Source: Moraxellaceae bacterium (lineage in GTDB: Bacteria; Pseudomonadota; Gammaproteobacteria; Pseudomonadales; UBA3067). Taken from it: a stretch of 9,944 nt of DNA. Shown here in pieces: positions 5,766 through 9,944 of the stretch. The position numbers were made by a program, and so were the translations under genes. Where the stretch lies: contig NVTH01000051.1 of the NCBI GenBank assembly GCA_002401525.1, forward strand, positions 1 through 9,944, in the 5' to 3' direction. The notes beneath the pieces were generated by a model. That model did no database searches, was not told the DNA's origin, and was given only the letters and a program-made list of their open reading frames with translations. Each line of letters opens with the position of its first letter. Position 1 is the stretch's first letter.

Positions 5766-6854
5766 ATGGAATTTGGACTATCGGACGAGCAAAAATTATT
5801 AGATCAAACCATTAAAAAATTTGTTGAAAAGGAAGTGCCCCTGGAACGGGTTCGTGAATTGGCCGCAGATCGCCAGTCTTTTGATGCCACTATTTGGAAT
5901 GGCCTCAACGAATTGGGATTGTTTGGAATTATGATTCCTGAAGAGTACGGCGGCGCGGGGCTAAGGCTTTTGGATGCCATCGTGGTGCAAGAGCACCTTG
6001 GGCGTCAAGTGGTGCCGGCGCCTTTTTTGAGTACCGCGATTCTTGCGCCAGTGGCGTTGCTGAAAGGCGGTAGCGAAGAACAAAAAGACACCTGGTTGCC
6101 AAAAATTGCTGCAGGGGAAGTACGAGTGGCCGTGGGAGTGAGTGACGTGGTGGAGCGTCGCGAGTCGTCGGGAATTACCTTAAAGGATAAAAAGCTTTCT
6201 GGAAAATCTGTGTTCGTGATTGATGGGCAAAATGCTGATTTGTTGCTGTTGGCAGTGGGTGGGAATAACCTTGCCATCGTTGACAAAAAGGCCGCTGGGG
6301 TGAGCATTAATGAGCTGACTACGGTGGATAAAACCCGCGGCGTGGTGGAGGTTGTTTTAGACGGTGTCGAAGCTGAATTGCTGGGCAAAGAAGGTCAGGC
6401 TGAGCAAGCGATTAGTCAAGTCATTGATTGTGCCCGTGTTGCCCTGGCGGCAGATTCACTGGGGGCATGCCATGTGATGTTGGATAAGGCCGTGGCTTAC
6501 AGTTTAGAGCGTAAACAATTTAAGCGCGTGATTGGTTCGTTTCAGGCCGTGAAGCATATGTGTGCCGAAATGGCCGCTCAAATTGAACCCTGTCGCGCCT
6601 TGGTGTGGTACGCGGCTCATGCCTATGATGAACTGCCTGATGAGGCGCCGTTGATGGCTTGTCATGCCAAAGCTCACGTGGCGGACGTAGGACAATTCGT
6701 TTCGGTGACTGCGACTCAAGTGTTTGGAGGCATGGGGTTTACCGATTTGGTGGGGCTGCATTATTGGTTTAAACGCATTGGTTTAAATCGCCAGTTGTTG
6801 GGCGGCCCCGAGACTGTGCGGCAACGGGCGGCGGAATTGCAAGGCTGGGTTTAG
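5766..6854 (+). CDS. Acyl-CoA dehydrogenase-like protein, likely partner subunit
   Basis: Second acyl-CoA dehydrogenase of 362 residues, about 40 shorter than its neighbour. It keeps the N-terminal helical domain with MIPEEYGGAGL at 56-66 and the C-terminal domain with the FAD-contacting LERKQFKRVIGSFQAVKHMC at 247-266, then QVFGGMGFTD at 318-327. The middle signature TEPxAGSD is replaced by AVGVSDVVERRES at 122-134. Around residue 225, where the catalytic glutamate is expected, I see CARVALAAD, with no glutamate. These traits match the smaller, non-catalytic FadE27/FadE28/FadE18-type subunits, which share FAD with a larger subunit in alpha2-beta2 enzymes. The start at 5766 is set by AAGGAG at 5753-5758 with a 7-base spacer. 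The final codons LQGWV-stop are repeated in tandem beyond the gene. Working only with the upstream gene product is an inference. Confidence 0.92.
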   Translation: MEFGLSDEQKLLDQTIKKFVEKEVPLERVRELAADRQSFDATIWNGLNELGLFGIMIPEEYGGAGLRLLDAIVVQEHLGRQVVPAPFLSTAILAPVALLKGGSEEQKDTWLPKIAAGEVRVAVGVSDVVERRESSGITLKDKKLSGKSVFVIDGQNADLLLLAVGGNNLAIVDKKAAGVSINELTTVDKTRGVVEVVLDGVEAELLGKEGQAEQAISQVIDCARVALAADSLGACHVMLDKAVAYSLERKQFKRVIGSFQAVKHMCAEMAAQIEPCRALVWYAAHAYDELPDEAPLMACHAKAHVADVGQFVSVTATQVFGGMGFTDLVGLHYWFKRIGLNRQLLGGPETVRQRAAELQGWV

Positions 6855-6908
6855 TTACAGGGCTGGGTTTAGCTGCAAGGCTGGGTTTAGTTGCAGGGCT
6901 GGGTTTAA
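6837..6908. repeat. 18-bp tandem repeat duplicating the end of the dehydrogenase gene
   Basis: Four 18-base units lie at 6837-6854, 6855-6872, 6873-6890 and 6891-6908, differing at only a few positions. The first is coding: it reads TTG CAA GGC TGG GTT TAG, the last five residues (LQGWV) and stop of the second dehydrogenase. The next two copies retain the in-frame TAG and the last has TAA, giving four stop codons in phase. The gene end was evidently copied into the spacer before the terminator. Confidence 0.95.
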
Positions 6909-6929
6909 TTGAATCGGCAATCGTAAAGT

Positions 6930-6969
6930 AAAAACCCCTAGTGAACTTTTACTTCACTAGGGGTTTTTT
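6930..6969. terminator. Strong bidirectional intrinsic terminator
   Basis: The 11-bp stem CCCCTAGTGAA (6935-6945) and TTCACTAGGGG (6953-6963) surrounds a 7-base loop. It is flanked by five A on the left and six T on the right, so it works on both strands. It lies between the convergent dehydrogenase gene (ends 6854) and catalase-family gene (ends 7041) and should stop transcripts from each side. Confidence 0.93.
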
Positions 6970-7040
6970 ATGCGCTCTTTGCGGACTTTGTTGTCGGAGC
7001 AGAAATCAAGGGTGTTGTTTTTATCTGCCCGTTGCTCAGT

Positions 7041-8129
7041 TTAGCGTCCTTGGCTTCCTGCGGCTGTATTTGCCGCAGTTGATTGTTCTGAGTCCACCGT
7101 AGGCGCAACATAGGGTGGGGGAGAGGACGGCGTTGGACCCACCTGTTTTCTGGATTGATAATATCTAAGACGCAGGCCCTGAGCGTATTTATATATTTTT
7201 GATCGCGCATATCCGAGCGAGTTGTAATCGGATAATGATGTGGCAGGAATAATTGAAATGGCGGGCGGCATATGGTTAATGCGATACATAAGCATTTCGG
7301 TTTCTTCGAAACTCAGTGCCTCGGTCATGGTTGCGACGCCCACTTCAATCCACGGATGACTTGCTTCATCCCATGCTTTAGCCGCGTTATAGATCTCCTT
7401 TGATTCTCCGGCGACCGGTGTATGGAGTTGCATGGATAATCGATATTGAATTGCTTGCTGTTTGAGGCGGGCAAGATGATCTTTACGTAGGTAGTCAAAG
7501 GGTCTGGTTTCGCCTTCGAGGCGTCCTTGTTTCCACATATCGATGCTGTCTTGGCCGGTAGCAATGCCTGAATCAGGTAAATCTTCAAAGGGGCCGAGTT
7601 TAAATTTAACCAAGAGTGTTTGGCCGTCTTGGGTGCGGAAGTGAAAAGGTAATTTGGAATAATAGCGTAGTTGAAGGAACGAATCGGGTGCACGTCGTAC
7701 GGAACCTCTTGCGACACGGTATCCTTCTGGGTACTTTTCGCAATAATTCTGCAGGCCTTTTTCGCCTCGGACCCCAGCCCAAGTAAATGCTAGAAAGGTT
7801 TTTAAATTCCAGAAAGCATTTTCCTCGCCGGTGTTCATAATGAGATCAAGCGGGCTTTCCAGGTGGTGATGGGAGAATTTTACTGACCCGCTGCGAACAT
7901 CCTTCACCGCGTCGTCTTCAAAGGAAATGGTGGCGTGTCGAATTTGTACTGGAAATTTTTTACCCGGCTGGAAGAAATCATGGTCAGGAAAGTCGGGAGA
8001 GTCATTGATTACTATATGTCCGCGTGAGGCCACTCCCCAGGTGTGGGTTGCTCGCCCATGTTTGGAAACGCCGAGTCGGCCAAAAAGTCTGCTTAAAAAG
8101 GAAGTAGTCATGCGAACTGCAGTATTCAT
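7041..8129 (-). CDS. Short catalase-family heme protein, allene-oxide-synthase/minicatalase-like
   Basis: Heme peroxidase or hydroperoxide-metabolising protein of 362 residues, much shorter than ordinary catalases (about 480 or more). Catalase-core features in order: distal His H29 in ATHTWGVASRG; RHA and DDAVKDVRSGSVKF at 64-85, matching the catalase VRF to DPRGFAVKF region; N99 in IMNTGE at the distal Asn position; and R309-x-x-x-Y313 in ARSKIYKYA, the proximal heme-ligand pattern. Residue 28 before the distal His is Thr, as in coral allene oxide synthase, where Val is usual in true catalases. Only about 50 residues follow Y313, ending in a Pro/Ser/Ala-rich tail, so the catalase C-terminal helical domain is missing. 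The ATG at 8129 has AAAGG about 10 bases upstream; the later ATG (residue 7) lacks a site. The 198-base leader separates it from the gene upstream. A fatty-acid or other organic hydroperoxide as substrate is inferred. Confidence 0.85.
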   Translation of the reverse strand: MNTAVRMTTSFLSRLFGRLGVSKHGRATHTWGVASRGHIVINDSPDFPDHDFFQPGKKFPVQIRHATISFEDDAVKDVRSGSVKFSHHHLESPLDLIMNTGEENAFWNLKTFLAFTWAGVRGEKGLQNYCEKYPEGYRVARGSVRRAPDSFLQLRYYSKLPFHFRTQDGQTLLVKFKLGPFEDLPDSGIATGQDSIDMWKQGRLEGETRPFDYLRKDHLARLKQQAIQYRLSMQLHTPVAGESKEIYNAAKAWDEASHPWIEVGVATMTEALSFEETEMLMYRINHMPPAISIIPATSLSDYNSLGYARSKIYKYAQGLRLRYYQSRKQVGPTPSSPPPYVAPTVDSEQSTAANTAAGSQGR

Positions 8130-8327
8130 AGGGTATGCCTTTGTTATTATTGGTTAGATTTCGAGTTAAAAAACTGTCCATCATTTTATTTAGGAAGCAC
8201 TGGTCCTTAGTGTCGAGGTATCACAATGATATCGTTAGTTTGTGTAGAAAAACTGGGTTCAGTCTAATGCCCAAATTATTCACAGTCTAGTGAATGATTT
8301 AATTATTGAGGATTAATCGATGGCGAT

Positions 8328-9065
8328 TTAAGCAATTAGAATGTTTGCTTGCAATATTTCCACTACAGAATTTGTGAGTCGTATATTTTCAGCGTGTAAG
8401 AATTCTGCTTGGGTGATAATTCGTTCTTTGTATAAGTTGGGATGGTTTTTCAACAGGCAGTGCCTCATTACTCCGGGTAAAGCGCCGCAGGCAAGTGGTG
8501 GGGTGTAATAAATTCCGTTTTGCAAAATAAATACATTGTGAATACTCGCTTCTGCCAACTCCCCTTTTTGATTAAAAAAGACAACGTCGTGAAACCCTTG
8601 TGGTTGTACTCTTTGTCTTTCTGAGTTGTATAAATTACGCTGCGTTGTTTTGTGGCGTTGGAATATATTCTCACTGTCGATTTCTTGGTCGCTTATGCAA
8701 ATGTGAATTGCTTCTTGGCGTGAGGGAAGTGGCGATGATGTGATTTGAAAAGCACCCTTAAAATCCAGGGTAATGCGAATTTTATAAAGCCCGGTTTGGG
8801 TTGCGCGTGATTGCGGCTGTAATTCGCTGTGTTCTATATTGTGATGTTCTATATTGTGATGTTCTATATTGTGGTGTTCTATATCGCGCAGCAACTTATG
8901 CAGTGTCTGCTGGATCGCCTGCCTTAATTTATTTTCGTGTAACCTTATCTCAAATAATATTTGTGCTGAAGCGCGGAGGCGCTTCATGTGTTGATCTAAC
9001 CGGTGCAATTTCTTCTGAGTTGCGTCATAGCGTAGGGATTCGATTAATAAGGTGTTTTTATTCAT
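8328..9065 (-). CDS. pabC: Aminotransferase class IV protein, probable 4-amino-4-deoxychorismate lyase
   Basis: Pyridoxal-phosphate enzyme of fold type IV, 245 residues. It most resembles the PabC domain that releases pyruvate from 4-amino-4-deoxychorismate to make p-aminobenzoate for folate, especially PabC domains fused to PabB. Visible landmarks: LLIESLRYD at 6-14 and LDQHMKRLRASA at 23-34 near the N-terminus; the cofactor lysine K139 in HKTTQRNLY; E172 and N177 in GELAEASIHNVF; and the phosphate-binding CGALPGVMR at 193-201. Residues 62-79 are a five-residue repeat (IEHHN) encoded by a 15-bp DNA repeat, in the N-terminal domain away from the catalytic lysine. It starts 18 bases after the esterase stop, so both are probably one transcript. 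Its ATG lacks a strong ribosome binding site, suggesting translational coupling. A related D-amino-acid or branched-chain aminotransferase is less likely, as the HKTTxR motif is PabC-like. Confidence 0.85.
   Translation of the reverse strand: MNKNTLLIESLRYDATQKKLHRLDQHMKRLRASAQILFEIRLHENKLRQAIQQTLHKLLRDIEHHNIEHHNIEHHNIEHSELQPQSRATQTGLYKIRITLDFKGAFQITSSPLPSRQEAIHICISDQEIDSENIFQRHKTTQRNLYNSERQRVQPQGFHDVVFFNQKGELAEASIHNVFILQNGIYYTPPLACGALPGVMRHCLLKNHPNLYKERIITQAEFLHAENIRLTNSVVEILQANILIA
8831..8887. repeat. In-frame 15-bp tandem repeat inside the PabC-like gene
   Basis: Units lie at 8831-8845 (GTTCTATATTGTGAT), 8846-8860 (identical), 8861-8875 (one change) and a partial 8876-8887. On the coding (minus) strand each adds the five residues IEHHN. 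The near-identity of the copies points to a recent expansion, and the length keeps the reading frame. Confidence 0.95.
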
Positions 9066-9083
9066 TCGAGAAACTGTGGGCTT

Positions 9084-9746
9084 TTATAGAGAAAATCGAC
9101 TTTGCAACCATTGACTAATCGCTTTAATTTCGCCGGGGCATACTTCGTGTCCCATGGGGTATTCATTCCATTCAACGGCGTATTGAAGTTCTTCGAGAGA
9201 AGATTTGGCGGTTTTGGCGATGGTTATGGGAATCATTGGGTCATTAGTGCCGTGCGCCATAAAAATTTTAATGGACCGGTTGCTGTTGTGACGCTTGGTT
9301 TTGAGATCCTCTACGGTGGGCAGAAAGGTAGATAACGCCATAATGCCTGCAAGCGGCTGATCATGGAGCAGTCCAGCCTGCAATGCGATCACGCCGCCTT
9401 GAGAAAAGCCGGCGAGGACAATTTGATAACTGGGGATTCCTAAATCGATTTCTCTTTGGATAAATTTGTTAAGTTGTGCCACAGATTCATTGAGATGAGA
9501 TTTATTGACAAGACTGGGTAAATCAATATCAAACCACGCTCGTGTAGGTGCTCCGCCATTAATAGACACCGGCCGAATCGGCGCGTGAGGAAAAATAAAA
9601 CGCAGCGGCATGTCTTTAGGTAGGTTCAGAGTGGGAACGATGGGTTTGAAATCGTTGCCATCGGCTCCGAGACCGTGCAGCCAGATTACGCTGCCTACTG
9701 CGAGCTTTTCTGGGTTAATTTCGATTGAGGGGAGTAAGTCGACCAT
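9084..9746 (-). CDS. Alpha/beta-hydrolase carboxylesterase (phospholipase/carboxylesterase family)
   Basis: Cytoplasmic serine hydrolase of 220 residues, close to the usual length of the family of Pseudomonas fluorescens carboxylesterase II and acyl-protein thioesterases. Motifs: oxyanion region WLHGLGADGNDF at 22-33; PHAPIRPVSINGG at 53-65; nucleophile S115 in GFSQGG; acid D169 in AHGTNDPMIP; and H200 in YPMGHEVCPGEI. All three triad residues are in place. No signal peptide or membrane segment is seen. It hydrolyses short- to medium-chain esters in characterised relatives; the natural substrate is unknown. The ATG at 9746 has no clear ribosome binding site, but the family N-terminus fits. 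It is the first gene of an operon with the PabC-like gene, 18 bases downstream. Confidence 0.93.
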   Translation of the reverse strand: MVDLLPSIEINPEKLAVGSVIWLHGLGADGNDFKPIVPTLNLPKDMPLRFIFPHAPIRPVSINGGAPTRAWFDIDLPSLVNKSHLNESVAQLNKFIQREIDLGIPSYQIVLAGFSQGGVIALQAGLLHDQPLAGIMALSTFLPTVEDLKTKRHNSNRSIKIFMAHGTNDPMIPITIAKTAKSSLEELQYAVEWNEYPMGHEVCPGEIKAISQWLQSRFSL

Positions 9747-9760
9747 GGAGCGATACCGAG

Positions 9761-9788
9761 TTGATGAAGCTGTAGATGAAGCTATAAA
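9761..9788 (+). promoter_or_regulatory. Candidate sigma-70 promoter for the right-edge gene
   Basis: TTGATG (9761-9766) and TATAAA (9783-9788) are separated by 16 bases and point right, about 120 bases before the ATG at 9911. A 12-bp duplication (GATGAAGCTGTA 9763-9774, GATGAAGCTATA 9775-9786) spans the spacer and reaches into both boxes, so copy number would alter promoter geometry. Confidence 0.4.
9763..9786. repeat. 12-bp tandem duplication
   Basis: GATGAAGCTGTA and GATGAAGCTATA are adjacent and differ at one base. It lies in the divergent region upstream of the esterase and the right-edge gene. Confidence 0.7.
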
Positions 9789-9896
9789 AGGAAGCTGATA
9801 TTACCTGCAATGGAGAGCTGAATGAACTTATATATTAGCGACGTTTTCGAGGGCGAATAGCGAAAGGAATGCCTGATTAACCATAAAGTGTGCTGT

Positions 9897-9904
9897 AAAA
9901 GGTG
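9897..9904 (+). promoter_or_regulatory. Ribosome binding site for the right-edge gene
   Basis: AAAAGGTG, continuing AT, matches the 3' end of 16S rRNA well and lies 6 bases before the ATG at 9911. It is the chief support for a gene starting there. Confidence 0.45.
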
Positions 9905-9910
9905 ATTTAC

Positions 9911-9944
9911 ATGAGCAATCTTGGGGTGGCTGTAGGCGTTTTTA
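9911..9944 (+). CDS. Start of an unidentified gene (runs off right edge)
   Basis: An ATG at 9911 opens MSNLGVAVGVF (11 codons) and continues past the window. A good ribosome binding site (9897-9904) and a candidate promoter (9761-9788) precede it, and it is divergent from the esterase gene. Eleven residues, rather hydrophobic, are too few to name a family. Confidence 0.4.
   Translation, partial: MSNLGVAVGVF

Noticed and set aside
7927..8157. Plus-strand frame opposite the catalase-family gene
   Set aside because: A shadow frame: the minus-strand protein here has clear heme-pocket motifs.
8278..8295. ATTCAC/GTGAAT hairpin after the PabC-like gene as a terminator
   Set aside because: Only six base pairs, no T-run on the minus strand; more likely chance.
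1..9944. CRISPR array, insertion sequence, tRNA or rRNA
   Set aside because: The repeats present are short adjacent units without unique spacers; no transposase, cloverleaf or rRNA sequence was recognised.

Overview
The window looks like a stretch of a moderately AT-rich bacterial chromosome. Gene style, ATG starts with modest Shine-Dalgarno sites, and protein families (a BarA/LuxQ-like hybrid kinase, a Pseudomonas-type carboxylesterase, a PabC-type lyase, paired acyl-CoA dehydrogenases) suggest a gammaproteobacterium. That placement is an inference; no rRNA, tRNA or taxonomic marker gene is present.

Layout. Positions 1-102 (minus) hold the first 34 codons of a gene running off the left edge, with a good ribosome binding site. 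About 840 bases without a convincing gene follow. A GNAT acetyltransferase (942-1463, plus) and a membrane hybrid histidine kinase (1713-3539, plus) come next. Positions 3540-4394 are another gene-poor stretch with a 7-bp tandem repeat, a possible decayed coding remnant and a doubtful small ORF. Two acyl-CoA dehydrogenase genes (4395-5603 and 5766-6854, plus) form a pair that resembles the alpha/beta subunits of heteromeric acyl-CoA dehydrogenases. They end at a strong bidirectional terminator (6930-6969). From the other side this terminator serves a short catalase-family heme protein (7041-8129, minus). Further right, an esterase and a PabC-type aminotransferase-fold lyase (9084-9746 and 8328-9065, minus) form a two-gene operon. 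A divergent gene starts at 9911 and leaves the window on the right.

How the genes work together. The two dehydrogenases probably make one enzyme that oxidises a bulky or branched acyl-CoA. The catalase-like protein has the heme ligands of catalase but carries Thr before the distal His, as in allene oxide synthase-type relatives, so an organic or fatty-acid hydroperoxide is a plausible substrate. A link between it and the dehydrogenases is speculative. The acetyltransferase, kinase and esterase/PabC genes show no obvious common pathway.

The most unusual thing is not a gene. Short tandem repeats recur across the window, and five arrays have a period of exactly 15 bp although their unit sequences are unrelated. 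Two lie in frame inside genes (five-residue repeats in the kinase and in the PabC-like protein) and three lie between genes. An 18-bp repeat copies the last codons and stop of the second dehydrogenase three more times past its end. There are also 18-bp-spaced, 12-bp and 7-bp repeats. This suggests a local duplication process with a preferred length active in this genome.
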